DNA from: Rhodanobacter sp. LX-99
GTDB lineage: Bacteria > Pseudomonadota > Gammaproteobacteria > Xanthomonadales > Rhodanobacteraceae
Length of the DNA: 64,000 bases
Assembly (NCBI RefSeq): GCF_018599185.1
Contig: NZ_JAHFVL010000001.1
Span: 1,798,001 to 1,862,000, forward strand
Direction of reading: 5' to 3'
Position numbers and translations under genes: made by a program. Position 1 is the stretch's first letter. Each line of letters starts with the position of its first letter. Positions 17,548-27,028 of the stretch are shown piece after piece. Below the pieces are notes generated by a model. It did no database searches and was not told where the DNA came from. It was given only the letters and a program-made list of their open reading frames with translations.

Positions 17548-18779
17548 CAGTAGCACCTGGCTTCGATGGTGGCGTCGCGCGCACGCGCGTCGCGCCCGGC
17601 GACCCGTTCGAGCCCGGGCTCGAGCGCGAGCAACGCGGGCTCGGCCAGCGGCCCGGCCAGCAGCTTCGGCTTGCCGTCCAGCGTCACCGGCACGGCGTCC
17701 ACGCCGGTGGCCGCGAACCATTCGGCGAAATCGGGATCGGCGATGCGCGGCACGCCGTCGCGCACCACGGCGCGGATGTCGCCGCGCCGGATGCCGGTCA
17801 GGCTGCTCTCGGCGCTGCCGCCGCGGTCCTCGACGATCACCAGGTCTGCCCGCGCGCCCGGCGCGAGGCTGCCGCGCCCGGACAGGCGCAGGATGCGCGC
17901 GGCATCGGCGGTGGCCAGCCCCAGCAGCTGCCGCGGGCCGAGTTCGCCGCGAGCGGCGACTCCGCGCATTTCATCGAGCAAGTCGCGCGCGCCGCTGAGC
18001 CGCGAGTCGCTGCCCAGCGTCAGCCGCCCCGCCGCGCACAGCCGCCGCGGATCGAGCGAGCGCCCGAGCAGGGCATGATTGCTGGTCGGACACCAGACCA
18101 CCGCCGCGCCGCTGGCGATCACCCGATCGATGTCGCGCTCGCGCAGGCCCACGCCGTGGACCAGCACGCTGTTCGCCGCCAGGCAGCCGAGTCGGTCCAG
18201 CTGATCCAGTTCCGCCTGCGCCGTCGCGTCGGTGCCCTCGGCCAGGTGGATCAGCCAGGGACGGTCGGCGGGCGTGGCGGCAAAGCTTTGCTGCACCGGC
18301 GGCCCGTAACCGGGCCAGCCCAGCGCGTAGCTCCAGCCGTAGTCGCGCAGCAGCGCCACCGGGAAATCCGTCGCGTCGAGCGCCGCATGCCACGGGTCGT
18401 GATGCGCCACGCAGGTGGTGCCGGCGAGCAGGTTCTTCAGCGCCCCGTGGCGCAGCCGCAGTGCCTTCGGCACCTGCAGCGCGGCGACGACGGCCGGTTC
18501 CGCGAAATGCGCCTGGAACGCCGCGATCCAGGCGTAGCTGTTGGGGAACGGCGCAGCGGTGCGCAGCGGCGGCACGGCGTTGATGTGCAGATGCTCGTGC
18601 GCGTTGATCAGGCCGGGGAAGATCAGATGGTCGCGCAGGTCGATCCGCCAGGCCCGCGCGGCCAGCGAGGCGCCGATCCGCCCGGCGCGGATCGGCAGCG
18701 GCGCGCGCGAGGCGCCGGTGGGCGTGACCGAAATCGCGCGGCACAGGCTGATATCCAACGCGGCCTGGAGAACGTCCAT
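17547..18779 (-). CDS. Amidohydrolase superfamily enzyme
   Basis: 410 residues. Metal-ligand motifs of the TIM-barrel amidohydrolases are present: PGLINAHEHLH near the N-terminus, HHDPWH, IHLAEGTD, VHGVGL and the C-terminal acid in LGSDSRLSG. A small beta-sandwich formed by both ends is implied by APGARADLVIVED. Relatives deaminate or hydrolyse cyclic amines and amides. Occurrence in a polysaccharide or radical SAM operon is unusual. It could act on an N-containing sugar or a small pigment-like substrate. It sits between two methyltransferases, with a 1-nt overlap on one side and 3 nt spacing on the other. Confidence 0.85.
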   Translation of the reverse strand: MDVLQAALDISLCRAISVTPTGASRAPLPIRAGRIGASLAARAWRIDLRDHLIFPGLINAHEHLHINAVPPLRTAAPFPNSYAWIAAFQAHFAEPAVVAALQVPKALRLRHGALKNLLAGTTCVAHHDPWHAALDATDFPVALLRDYGWSYALGWPGYGPPVQQSFAATPADRPWLIHLAEGTDATAQAELDQLDRLGCLAANSVLVHGVGLRERDIDRVIASGAAVVWCPTSNHALLGRSLDPRRLCAAGRLTLGSDSRLSGARDLLDEMRGVAARGELGPRQLLGLATADAARILRLSGRGSLAPGARADLVIVEDRGGSAESSLTGIRRGDIRAVVRDGVPRIADPDFAEWFAATGVDAVPVTLDGKPKLLAGPLAEPALLALEPGLERVAGRDARARDATIEARCY

Positions 18780-18782
18780 GGC

Positions 18783-19670
18783 TCAGCGCCGCCGCATCAC
18801 GATCAGGAAGTGATCGCCCATGCCGCGCAGCAGCGGCAGCGCGCCGAAGCGGTCGTCGAGTCCGCCCAGCCGTTCGCACCAGCGGCGGTGGCGGCGGTAG
18901 TAGTCCACCAGGTAGGGCGGCGGCATGAACAAGCTCAGCGCGCGGTAGCCCGTCAGCGAAAAGTGTTCGGCGAAGGCGCGGTAGAACTCGCGCGGCAGGT
19001 AGTAACGGGTCCAGATCGTGTGCTGGTTCATGCCCACCGCGGTCGCGCCGCGCGCCGCGCGCACGCCGGCCCGCCTGAAGCGGCCGCGCAGCGCGTAGTG
19101 CCCCAGTTCCCACGGACAGATCCGGCCCATCACCGAAAACACCAGGCGGCCGCCGGGCCGCAGCAGGCGCGCGCATTCGGCCGCGACGGCACCGAGATCC
19201 GGCGCGCAGTTCAGCGGCCCGAAGTTCGAGTAGATGCCGTCGAACGCGTCGTCGAGCCGGTCGAGCTGCTGGATGCCGAGATGGATGGCGCTGACGCGGG
19301 ACTGCAGGTCCTCGGCGACCGCGCGTGCGCGCGTGCGCTCGACCATCTGCGGCGACCAGTCGCTGGCGACGACCTGGTGGCCGCGCCGCGCGAATTCGAG
19401 CGCGTCGATGCCGGTGCCGCAGCCCAGGTCGAGCAGGCGCGCAGCGGTCGGAAATTCGCGCTGCACGGTGTTCCACAAGGTCAGCCGCATGCGCTGGATC
19501 AGCTCGTTGTTGCCGCGCGGGCCGTCGTAGTCGGCGGCGACGCTGTCGAAGGCGCGCTGCGTGTCGAGCAGCTGCGCCTCGTCCAGCGGCATGCCTCCGC
19601 GCCGCGGCCGGCGAACGTCCGGGACGAGTCCGCCCAGATCACCGCTTTCAAGTTCGTGCTGCCCGTTCAT
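18783..19670 (-). CDS. Class I SAM methyltransferase, first gene of operon
   Basis: 295 residues. SAM motif I is LLDLGCGTGIDALEFARRGH; VASDWSPQMVERTR and CARLLRPGGRLVFSVMG follow. The C-terminal part carries YYLPREFYRAFAEHF and a Tyr/Arg-rich stretch. The ATG at 19670 gives a protein beginning MNGQHELE; the in-frame extension upstream looks non-coding. An ECF-type promoter lies about 90 bp upstream, in the gap after the wzz-like gene, so this gene probably heads the operon running to 11924. Confidence 0.85.
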   Translation of the reverse strand: MNGQHELESGDLGGLVPDVRRPRRGGMPLDEAQLLDTQRAFDSVAADYDGPRGNNELIQRMRLTLWNTVQREFPTAARLLDLGCGTGIDALEFARRGHQVVASDWSPQMVERTRARAVAEDLQSRVSAIHLGIQQLDRLDDAFDGIYSNFGPLNCAPDLGAVAAECARLLRPGGRLVFSVMGRICPWELGHYALRGRFRRAGVRAARGATAVGMNQHTIWTRYYLPREFYRAFAEHFSLTGYRALSLFMPPPYLVDYYRRHRRWCERLGGLDDRFGALPLLRGMGDHFLIVMRRR

Positions 19671-19760
19671 GTCGATCTCTGTTCCAGCGGCATGCCGCCC
19701 GCGATTCGCCACGACGCACCGGGCCAACCGCGGCCGGCATCTTCTGGTCCTGCCCGGTGA

Positions 19761-19786
19761 GTGCCGGCAGCGGCCGCTTTGGTTGA
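19761..19786 (-). promoter_or_regulatory. ECF-type promoter before 11.9-19.7 kb operon
   Basis: On the minus strand TCAACCAAA (19786-19778), 11 bp, then CGGCACTCAC. The second box is identical to the consensus; the TTT of the first box is AAA. It lies between the wzz-like stop and the methyltransferase start. Confidence 0.6.
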
Positions 19787-19808
19787 ATGCCCGGCCGACG
19801 AACCCGAA

Positions 19809-20651
19809 TCAGCTCCGCGCGGACCGCCGCGCGACGTTCCTGGCCAGGGCCGCGGACGAGCCCAGGAAAAGCCCCAGCAGCAGGCCGATGCCATAGGTCA
19901 GCTCGGGATTCGGAAACGCCTGTTTGTCGGGGACGTAGACCGGCCACATCAGCGATGTTTCATAGGTATAGGTGGGGCCGAGGCGCTCGACGAGATCGCT
20001 CCGCGCCTGCCGCAAGCCGCGGATCTCTTCGTTCTTGTTGGCCAGCAGCAGGCTGGCCAGCATCGGGTTCGCCATGTCCTTGCCGCCTGCCTCGCCCTTG
20101 CTTCCCGACGCGGCCGCCTGCTGATAGCGGGCGCGGTCGGCCTCGGCGGTCTGCAGGTCGGACTCGATCTGGGCGAGGCGCGCGCGCGCCGACTTCAGCG
20201 GCGCCTCTTCCAGGCCCCGGTGGATCGCACGCAGCCGGGCGACCGTCGCTGCGGCGAGCTCGCCGGCCTGCTGCCGGGAGTAGGCCCGCACGGTCAACTT
20301 GACCAGCGAGCCCGCGTAGAGCATCGGCTCCAGTTTCAGGCTCTTGCGGTAGAGCTGGGCCACCGGCGACGTCTTCGCATAACCGGCGCTTGCCAGCACC
20401 TCGTTCTTGAACGGCACCAGTTGCAGCCGCTCGGTGACGCGCTGCAGCGGCTCGACCTTCGGATCCTGGCCCGACGGCACCTGCCCGACCTGCGCGATCT
20501 GGATCCAGGCGGTCGCCTCCCACTGGCGCTTCACCAGGTGCGCGAAGGCATAGGTGCAGGCCAGGGTCAGCACCAGCACGAGCACGAACCACGTCCACTC
20601 GCGGGTGAAGATCCGCCACAGGTCGATCAGATAGATTTCATCGTGTTCCAT
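19809..20651 (-). CDS. Wzz-like chain-length/polysaccharide co-polymerase protein
   Basis: 280 residues. A short cytoplasmic N-terminus (MEHDEIYLIDLWRIFTREW) is followed by a membrane helix near residues 20-40, a long periplasmic coiled-coil-rich part, and a second helix near the C-terminus (YGIGLLLGLFLGSSAAL). This is the two-helix layout of Wzz proteins that set glycan chain length. The ATG at 20651 lies within the upstream polymerase gene (14-nt overlap). No cytoplasmic tyrosine kinase domain is fused to it. It is the last gene of the operon that begins with the FdtA-like gene. Confidence 0.82.
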   Translation of the reverse strand: MEHDEIYLIDLWRIFTREWTWFVLVLVLTLACTYAFAHLVKRQWEATAWIQIAQVGQVPSGQDPKVEPLQRVTERLQLVPFKNEVLASAGYAKTSPVAQLYRKSLKLEPMLYAGSLVKLTVRAYSRQQAGELAAATVARLRAIHRGLEEAPLKSARARLAQIESDLQTAEADRARYQQAAASGSKGEAGGKDMANPMLASLLLANKNEEIRGLRQARSDLVERLGPTYTYETSLMWPVYVPDKQAFPNPELTYGIGLLLGLFLGSSAALARNVARRSARS

Positions 20652-21816
20652 GGTTCGGTACTCGTTGGAGGGAGGGTGAAGCCGGGGCTGGCGCGGCGGC
20701 CGATGCCTTGCGGTTCGGCAGCCATGCCGCCATGACCGGCAGGAACAGGCAGATGCCGATGAAGCCGGCATTCGTCCAGGTGAAGGCCTGCGGCGCGAAC
20801 GGCGACATCACGCAGACGTAGGAAACGCGCAGGAACATCAGCAGGGAAAACAGCGGCACCGCCGGGCGCAGCCGCTGCACGCTCCACAGCAGCATCGCGT
20901 ACAGCGCGAACACCGCCAGCGCCGCGCCGGACGGGCCGAACGCCATCAGGAAGGGAAAGAACTCCGTGCCCACGTTGATGTTCGACGCATCCAGCGGGAT
21001 GCCCGTACCTGCCGTCACCACGGACCCGTGCAGCGGCACCACCTGGTTGATCAGGAAGTCGGCGTTGGAATAGTCCTTGGCCAGGATCGAACTGAAGTTG
21101 TAGGGACCCGCGCTGACGTAAAGGAGCAGCCATTTGATGCCCTGCGGCGCGGCGTGGTACATCGCGCTGAACGGCAGCGTGATGTGCTCCAGCGGCCCCG
21201 AGCGCAATATGCCGAGGATCGAGAAGATGCTGCTGCCGGCGAGCGCCAGGCCAAGCAGGGTCTTCCATGGCAGCGGCCGCGCCTCGTCGCGGCGCAGCAC
21301 CAGCACCAGCGCGAACGAGAAGAAGGTGGCGAACAGCCGGTTGCGGTCGATCACCAGCACCGGGAACACGAAGCCGATGGCGATGAGCGCGATGCGCAGC
21401 CGCCGGCTCCGGGTACAGAGCAGGCCGATCGGCGGCAGCACCCAGCACATGTCCGAAACGTGGCGGACATGCGCGCGGCCGCCATCCATCACGGCATACG
21501 CCGACGGCTTGTCGAACAGCGGGATCGGGAACAGCGTGAGATCGAGCAGGCAGAACAGCACGATCAGCGCGGCCAGGGCCAGCGCGAGGAACGCCTCGCG
21601 GGTGCCGGCGTACTGGCGCGCGCGGAACCGCGCGAATTCCGGCAGCCGGACCCCCGCCTGCACGTCGAACAGGATGATCGCCGCCGCGAGCACGACCAGC
21701 AGCAGCAGGCCTTCCAGGTAGTCGGCGGAAAGATCGTAGGTGAGCCAGGTCAGCCCGCAGGCGAACAGGATCGGCAGGCCGAGCCAGGTGGAGGGAAGGC
21801 GCAGCAGCCGTTTCAT
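20638..21816 (-). CDS. Wzy-like polysaccharide polymerase (multi-pass membrane)
   Basis: 392 residues with roughly ten or more hydrophobic segments and no soluble domain. Position between a glycosyltransferase and a Wzz-like gene, next to a Wzx flippase gene, points to the repeat-unit polymerase. Large periplasmic loops contain FSSILAKDYSNADFLINQVV and GTGIPLDASNINVGTEFFPF. Wzy proteins share little sequence, so the call rests on topology and context. The ATG at 21816 overlaps the end of the glycosyltransferase gene by 4 nt. Confidence 0.72.
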   Translation of the reverse strand: MKRLLRLPSTWLGLPILFACGLTWLTYDLSADYLEGLLLLVVLAAAIILFDVQAGVRLPEFARFRARQYAGTREAFLALALAALIVLFCLLDLTLFPIPLFDKPSAYAVMDGGRAHVRHVSDMCWVLPPIGLLCTRSRRLRIALIAIGFVFPVLVIDRNRLFATFFSFALVLVLRRDEARPLPWKTLLGLALAGSSIFSILGILRSGPLEHITLPFSAMYHAAPQGIKWLLLYVSAGPYNFSSILAKDYSNADFLINQVVPLHGSVVTAGTGIPLDASNINVGTEFFPFLMAFGPSGAALAVFALYAMLLWSVQRLRPAVPLFSLLMFLRVSYVCVMSPFAPQAFTWTNAGFIGICLFLPVMAAWLPNRKASAAAPAPASPSLQRVPNHGTR

Positions 21817-22757
21817 GTCCCCTCCACGCCGCGGGCCGCCGGCGGCAGCCGGGTCTTCGACGCCACGACCAGCGACAGGTAGGCGGCCATATGCAGCAGC
21901 AGCGGCCCCGGCCTTCGTTGCAGGAACGAGATCTTGGCGTCGATGTAATGCGACTGCGCGCGCAGCAGGGTCCGGTACGGCTCGTCGAACAGGCTCGCCC
22001 GGCGCAGCGCGATGTGCCGCGACTCGATGAGGTTGCCGACGCGGGTTTCGGCGTGCCGCGTCCGGCTCAGGTTCGCGTCGTGCATGCGGTAGGCGCAGAC
22101 GCTGACGTCGACGAAGCCGAGCGCATCGCGCGCGGCCAGGCGCAGGAACAGGTCCCAGTCCTCGATGCGCAGCCCTTCGCTCCAGCGGTCCACGGTGTCG
22201 AGCGCGCTGCTGCGGATCAACGCGACCGGCCCGCCGATGGCCCACTGCCGGATCACCGCGCGGCGGATGCCGTCGTCGGAGCGGTACAGGTTCTTGTCGG
22301 CGCCGTGCAGGTCGCACATGCCGCTGTCGTGCAGCTTCTTCCCGTCCTGGTCGACCACGACCGAATCGCCGATCACCGCGCCCTTGCCGGGGTGCGCCTG
22401 CAGGTAGCGGACCTGGGCTTCGAGCCCACCGGGCAACAGGTAGTCGTCGCTGGCACCCGGGCGCAGGAACTCGCCGTTCGCGCGCGCCGCCAGCTCGTTG
22501 AGGGTCGCCGCGATGCCGCGGTTCTCCCGCTGCACGTACTCGATGGGAATGTCCATGCAATGCGTCGCCACCCAGTCGGCGATCCGCGCGCCGGTGCGGT
22601 CGGTCGAGCCGTCGTCGATGATGATCAGCTCCTTGGCCGGATAGGGGTCTTCCAGCACGCTGTCCAGGCAGCGCCGCACGAAGCGCTCGTGGTTGTATGC
22701 CGGGATCAGCACCGAGACCAGCGGCGGCGCCGTGCCCTTGGATACGTCGGACGCCAT
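21813..22757 (-). CDS. Glycosyltransferase family 2
   Basis: 314 residues. The GT-A fold starts with VSVLIPAYNHERFVRRCLDS, with IIIDDGSTDRT and the metal-binding acidic motif in PGASDDYLLPGG. RIEDWDLFLRLA is the catalytic-base ED-W region. An inverting enzyme acting on a lipid-linked intermediate is expected. A GTG six bases upstream (22763) overlaps the flippase stop and is an alternative start. The C-terminal stretch is amphipathic. Confidence 0.9.
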   Translation of the reverse strand: MASDVSKGTAPPLVSVLIPAYNHERFVRRCLDSVLEDPYPAKELIIIDDGSTDRTGARIADWVATHCMDIPIEYVQRENRGIAATLNELAARANGEFLRPGASDDYLLPGGLEAQVRYLQAHPGKGAVIGDSVVVDQDGKKLHDSGMCDLHGADKNLYRSDDGIRRAVIRQWAIGGPVALIRSSALDTVDRWSEGLRIEDWDLFLRLAARDALGFVDVSVCAYRMHDANLSRTRHAETRVGNLIESRHIALRRASLFDEPYRTLLRAQSHYIDAKISFLQRRPGPLLLHMAAYLSLVVASKTRLPPAARGVEGT

Positions 22758-22759
22758 CG

Positions 22760-24019
22760 TCACAGCCCTCCCAGGTAATGCCGCACGACCAGCACGTTGA
22801 ACGCGAGGTAGCCGAGGTAGTTGGCGGCGAAGGCGTACATCGCGCCGACCAGGCCGAAGTGCGCGGTGAACACGTAGACCAGCGCCAGGTAGCTGGCCGC
22901 GAACACGCACTCGGAGATCACGAACAGCCGCGTCATCGCCTTGGCCAGCATCACGTAGGAAAGGATGAAGGAGGCGATCTTGACCACGTCGCCCGCCAGC
23001 TGCGGCGCGTACAGCGCGTTGGCGGGCGCGAAGTCCGCGCTGAACAGCAGGCGCGTCACCCACTCCCGCAGCACGTACACCGCCGCCGCCAGCGCGACCA
23101 CCACGGGCAGGATGTAGCGGTACGCGTTGCGCAGCTCGGCCACCAGCGCGGCGCGCTCCCGGATCGCCGCCAGCTTGGGCAGGTAGTAGATGTTGATGGC
23201 CGCGGTGAGGAACAGCAGGTAGGCATCCGACACCTTGCTCACCGCCTGCCAGTAGCCGACCTGCTCCCAGCCGAGCTGCAGCGCGAGATGATCGCGCACC
23301 GCGATGTTCACCAGCGGCGAGACCAGGGCGGCGGTGAGCGTCATCACCGAAAAGGCCGCCAGGCGCAAGGTCATTTCGCGGTCAAAGCGCAGCCGCAGCA
23401 TGCTGCGCTGGAAGTACGGGCTGCGCCACCACGCCGGCAGGCCGACGACGAGCCACAGCAGCTGGCTCACGATCAGGGCCAGCAGGGCGCCGTACAGATG
23501 CAGCCAGCGCGCCAGCCAGACCACCATCACGATGCTGAGCAGCGAGCCCAGCACCTGGATCAGCGCCAGCCGGCGCACGTCCATGAAGCCGTTGATCACG
23601 GCCAGGATGTAGTTGACCAGCGCGATGCCGAGCTGGGCCACCGCGAGCACGCGGATCAGGCCCGCATAGGCGGGGTCGTCCAGCAGCCATTGCGCCAGCT
23701 GCCGGCTGAACAGCAGCGCCAGGCAACCCATCAGGATGGAGGCGCACAGCGCGTACCACAGCGCGGCAGCCAGCAGGCGCGCCAGCCGCTGCGGATCGTG
23801 GCGGTATTCGGCGACGTACTTCACGATGCCGGCGCTGATGCCGCCGCCGGCGAGCACGGCCAGCAGCGACATCAGGCTGGTGAACTGGCCCAGCTTGCCC
23901 ACACCCTCGGGCCCGGCGAACCATGCCACCAGCTTGATCACGACCAGCGCCGCCAGCAGCCGCGCGCCGGTGGCGATGGCGGAATAGAAGCCGGCGCGCA
24001 CGATGTTCATGGCGGACAC
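22760..24019 (-). CDS. Wzx-type polysaccharide flippase
   Basis: 419 residues with about twelve membrane helices and the MATE/MOP start [20 protein letters not shown] and [11 protein letters not shown], like the WzxE branch that moves lipid-linked oligosaccharides across the inner membrane. WzxE genes are often next to sugar aminotransferase genes, as here (the DegT-family gene overlaps by 13 nt). The adjoining polymerase and Wzz-like genes complete a Wzx/Wzy-dependent assembly route. Confidence 0.9.
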   Translation of the reverse strand: MSAMNIVRAGFYSAIATGARLLAALVVIKLVAWFAGPEGVGKLGQFTSLMSLLAVLAGGGISAGIVKYVAEYRHDPQRLARLLAAALWYALCASILMGCLALLFSRQLAQWLLDDPAYAGLIRVLAVAQLGIALVNYILAVINGFMDVRRLALIQVLGSLLSIVMVVWLARWLHLYGALLALIVSQLLWLVVGLPAWWRSPYFQRSMLRLRFDREMTLRLAAFSVMTLTAALVSPLVNIAVRDHLALQLGWEQVGYWQAVSKVSDAYLLFLTAAINIYYLPKLAAIRERAALVAELRNAYRYILPVVVALAAAVYVLREWVTRLLFSADFAPANALYAPQLAGDVVKIASFILSYVMLAKAMTRLFVISECVFAASYLALVYVFTAHFGLVGAMYAFAANYLGYLAFNVLVVRHYLGGL

Positions 24020-25149
24020 GCGAACGCGTTGCAGGCGGCGATCACCCGCTCCACCGCATCCGTGCCCAGGGTCGGCCCCATCGGCAGGCTCAGCACTTCA
24101 TCGTGCAGGCGCTCGGTCAGCGGCAGTCGGACATCGTGCAGGGCCGGGTAGGCCGGCTGCCGGTGCGGCGGCACCGGGTAGTGCACCTGGCTGTGGATGC
24201 CGTGCGCCAGCAGATGCCGCTGCAGCGCATCGCGATGGGGACAGCGCACCACGAACAGGTGCCAGGCGTGCTGCTCCTCGTGCGCCACCTGCGGCAGCCG
24301 GATCTGCGGGTGGCGGATGCCGTCGCGATAGCGCCGCGCCACGCGGCGGCGCCAGGCGACATCCTCGTCGAGATGGCGCAGCTTCACCCGCAGCAGTGCC
24401 GCCTGCAGTTCGTCGAGCCGCGAATTGACGCCCTGGAAAAGATGGCGGTACTTCGCCTCGGAACCGTAGTTGCGCAGCGCCGCGACCCGTTGCGCCAGCC
24501 GCGCGTCGGCGGTCACCACCGCGCCGCCGTCGCCCAGCGCGCCCAGGTTCTTGGCGGGGAAGAAACTGAAGGCCGCCGCATCGCCGAACGCGCCGGCCTT
24601 GCGGCCGTCGCTCGCCGCGCCGTGCGCCTGCGCCGCGTCCTCGATCAGCAGCAGCTGGTGCCGCCGGGCCAGCGCCGCCAGCGCCGGCATGTCGGCCAGC
24701 TGGCCGTACAGGTGCACCGCCATGATCGCGCGCGTGCGCGGCCCGATCGCCGCTTCCACGCAGGCCGGGTCGAGGTTGAAGCTCAGCGGATCGGGCTCCA
24801 CCGGCACCGGCACCAGCCGGTTTTCGCTGATCGCGAGGAAACTGGCGATGAAGGTATTGCCGGGCACGATGACCTCGTCGCCCTCGCCGAGCGCGCCGAG
24901 CTGCTTGTAGCCGCGCAGGATCAGCGACAGCGCATCCAGCCCGTTGCCCGCGCCCACGGCGTGGGACACGCCGCAATAAGCCGCGAACTCGCGCTCGAAG
25001 GCCGCCAGTTCCTCGCCCATGATGTACCAGCCCGAGTCGATCACCCGCGCGGCGGCCGCCTTCAGTTCGTCGGCATGGCGCGCATTGATCGCCCTGACGT
25101 CGAGGAACGGGACGTCCATCGGTTCGTTTTCCGTCAGCGCGCCAGCCAT
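24007..25149 (-). CDS. DegT/DnrJ/EryC1-family sugar aminotransferase
   Basis: 380 residues. PLP-dependent transaminase of keto-sugar nucleotides. Features: [20 protein letters not shown] at the start, [24 protein letters not shown], and the PLP lysine in [28 protein letters not shown] is the family's dimer and substrate region. With the FdtA-like isomerase and hexapeptide acetyltransferase of the same operon it fits the FdtB/QdtB step, making dTDP-3-amino-3,6-dideoxyhexose. The ATG at 25149 shares a base with the upstream stop (TGATG). A later ATG at 25119 would start at MDVPFLD. Confidence 0.9.
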   Translation of the reverse strand: MAGALTENEPMDVPFLDVRAINARHADELKAAAARVIDSGWYIMGEELAAFEREFAAYCGVSHAVGAGNGLDALSLILRGYKQLGALGEGDEVIVPGNTFIASFLAISENRLVPVPVEPDPLSFNLDPACVEAAIGPRTRAIMAVHLYGQLADMPALAALARRHQLLLIEDAAQAHGAASDGRKAGAFGDAAAFSFFPAKNLGALGDGGAVVTADARLAQRVAALRNYGSEAKYRHLFQGVNSRLDELQAALLRVKLRHLDEDVAWRRRVARRYRDGIRHPQIRLPQVAHEEQHAWHLFVVRCPHRDALQRHLLAHGIHSQVHYPVPPHRQPAYPALHDVRLPLTERLHDEVLSLPMGPTLGTDAVERVIAACNAFACPP

Positions 25150-26087
25150 CACAGCGGCCACTCGTAGAAATCGTGCACCACGGCGCGGGCGCCGAAGTAT
25201 TCCTTCTGCGTGACCAGGCCGCCGTTGAGCACCCGCCCCTCCTGTTCGGTCGAGATGCCGAAGCTGAAATACGTCCGCTCCGCGTAGACGCCGCCGACCA
25301 GCTCCGCCAGCAGGAAGCTCAGCGCGCTCAGCCGCCGCCCTTCCTCCGAGACGGCCATGTACTGGGTGTGCACGGCCTTGCCGAAATCGTAGACGAGCAC
25401 GCCCGCCAGCAGGACGCCGTCGCGGCGCGCCTCGTGCAGCACGATCTGCTGCGGGAAGCGCGCCTGCAGCAGGCGCAACTCCGCCAGGCTGTGGGTCGGC
25501 CGGGTGTCGTGCTTGTGCAGCACCTCCACCAGCAGCGCGTGGAAATCCGTCGGATCGGCGTTGGTCCGCAAGCCGATGCCGGCCTTCCTGGCCTTGTTGA
25601 CGGCGCGCTGGCGTCCCTGCGTGAAGTGGAACGTTTCGCGCAGCGCGATGGCCGAGGAGAGGTCGCGCCGCTGCAGCCGCGCGCCCAGCCGGTGCAGGGC
25701 GTACAGATCCTCCTCGGCCGGATAGGCATGGAAAATGTGCGGCACCGCCTTGTAGATCACCCGTTCCACGCCGAGCGCGCGGTAGTGGCTGGCGATCTGC
25801 TCGAACACGGCCAGCGTCGACTCGGCGCGCAAGGCATGCGTGGTGACCAGGCCGGCATAGGTGAGGCCGCCGTGGCTGGTCACCACGTTGTCCCGGATGT
25901 TCGCGGGGAACACCGCCACGGGCTCGCCGTGCCGCTCGACGATCAGCGACTGGTCGACGAAACGGTCGGCGTGGTAATCCATGTAGCCGCGCCGGTGCAG
26001 CAGGTTGCCGTTGCGGGAACGCCCGACCAGCGCATCCCAGGCGTTCACGTCGGCGGGGGCGTAGGGCCTAACGCTGCACATCGGCAT
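25149..26087 (-). CDS. GNAT/FemAB-like acyltransferase
   Basis: 312 residues. The N-terminal block ([23 protein letters not shown]) and the [18 protein letters not shown] to [21 protein letters not shown] region match acetyltransferases of the FemAB/GNAT type found in polysaccharide operons. They transfer acyl or aminoacyl groups, often to amino sugars. Start ATG at 26087 or 26081, both inside the end of the upstream gene. The precise acyl donor is unknown. Confidence 0.7.
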   Translation of the reverse strand: MPMCSVRPYAPADVNAWDALVGRSRNGNLLHRRGYMDYHADRFVDQSLIVERHGEPVAVFPANIRDNVVTSHGGLTYAGLVTTHALRAESTLAVFEQIASHYRALGVERVIYKAVPHIFHAYPAEEDLYALHRLGARLQRRDLSSAIALRETFHFTQGRQRAVNKARKAGIGLRTNADPTDFHALLVEVLHKHDTRPTHSLAELRLLQARFPQQIVLHEARRDGVLLAGVLVYDFGKAVHTQYMAVSEEGRRLSALSFLLAELVGGVYAERTYFSFGISTEQEGRVLNGGLVTQKEYFGARAVVHDFYEWPL

Positions 26088-27021
26088 CACCGTCGCCGTG
26101 GCTGTCGTGCGCTTCGGCCACGCCGAAGCCGTCCACGCCCATGTCGTTGCCGTTGTAGAACATCAGCAGCGTGTCGCGCCGGCGGATCAGGGCGGGATAG
26201 CAGAGCGTGCGCGAATCCCAGCCGCTGGCGGACAGGGCGATGCCCAGCATCTCGTCGCGGCGTTCCCACGCGATGCCGTCGTCGCTCACGGCGACGCCGG
26301 GAAAGTATTCGCCGGTGACATTGCCGCGCGTGAAGAGCATGACGTAGCGGCCGCCGAGGCGGTAGACGCGCGGCCGGCCGATGCGGTATTCGCTGCCTTG
26401 CGGGCGCAGGCAGACATGGTCCGCGCGCGGGATCGCGGCGAGGTCGGGCGTCTGCGCATGCCGGATGTGGTAGCGCGGAAACGGCTGGCCGCCGATGCTC
26501 TCCCAGTCGTCGCCCACCGCATACCACAGGCGCCAGCGGCCGTTTTCGTACATGGCCGAATGCACCGCGCCGATGGTGCTGCGGCCGGGTGCGCGATCCA
26601 GGATGGGGGTTTCCTGCGTGCGCTGGAAGCTGTTCCCGCCGTCGCGGGAAACGGCCAGGCCGGTGAAGGCCAGGAACTTGGCCCTGGCCACGCGCTGGAA
26701 GCCGACATAGAACATGTGCAGGCCGCCCGGCGCGTCGACGAGGTCGCCCAGGATCATGCCGTTGTCGTCGAAGCAGCCGGCGCGGCCGACGTCCAGCACC
26801 GGTTCGGCGCTGACCCGCACGACCGCCGCGGGATCGTCCGCACGCACGTCGACGTAGCCGATCCGGCTGACGCCGTCGGCATCGCGAAACCCCGCATAGA
26901 CGCGGATGAGCTCGTCGTCGATCCGGTACGGCGTCGGCGTGAGCGCCGAGTGCCGCATCCAGCCGCCCACGCCCTGCCGCGCGGTTTCGAACACCAGGCC
27001 CTTCTTGGTCCATTCGAACAT
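26068..27021 (-). CDS. Beta-propeller glycosidase-like protein (GH43/GH32-like fold)
   Basis: 317 residues, no signal peptide. Repeated blade-like segments such as PTPYRIDDELIRVYAGFRD, GGLHMFYVGFQ, GRWRLWYAVGDDW, GRYVMLFTRGN and DTLLMFYNGND indicate a five-bladed propeller of the glycoside hydrolase 43/32 type. Such cytoplasmic proteins accompany sugar biosynthesis genes in many O-antigen loci; their function is not established. I cannot confirm a catalytic triad. It may bind or edit a glycan intermediate. Encoded between the acyltransferase and the hexapeptide transferase. Confidence 0.7.
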   Translation of the reverse strand: MFEWTKKGLVFETARQGVGGWMRHSALTPTPYRIDDELIRVYAGFRDADGVSRIGYVDVRADDPAAVVRVSAEPVLDVGRAGCFDDNGMILGDLVDAPGGLHMFYVGFQRVARAKFLAFTGLAVSRDGGNSFQRTQETPILDRAPGRSTIGAVHSAMYENGRWRLWYAVGDDWESIGGQPFPRYHIRHAQTPDLAAIPRADHVCLRPQGSEYRIGRPRVYRLGGRYVMLFTRGNVTGEYFPGVAVSDDGIAWERRDEMLGIALSASGWDSRTLCYPALIRRRDTLLMFYNGNDMGVDGFGVAEAHDSHGDGDADVQR

Positions 27022-27028
27022 GCGCTGT

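Noticed and set aside
15124..17553. Very long plus-strand ORF opposite the radical SAM and methyltransferase genes
   Set aside because: Gln/Arg/His/Ala-rich antisense shadow of high-GC genes; no domain, no ribosome-binding site. The same applies to 43558-46821, 13021-14223 and the minus ORF 4617-7907.
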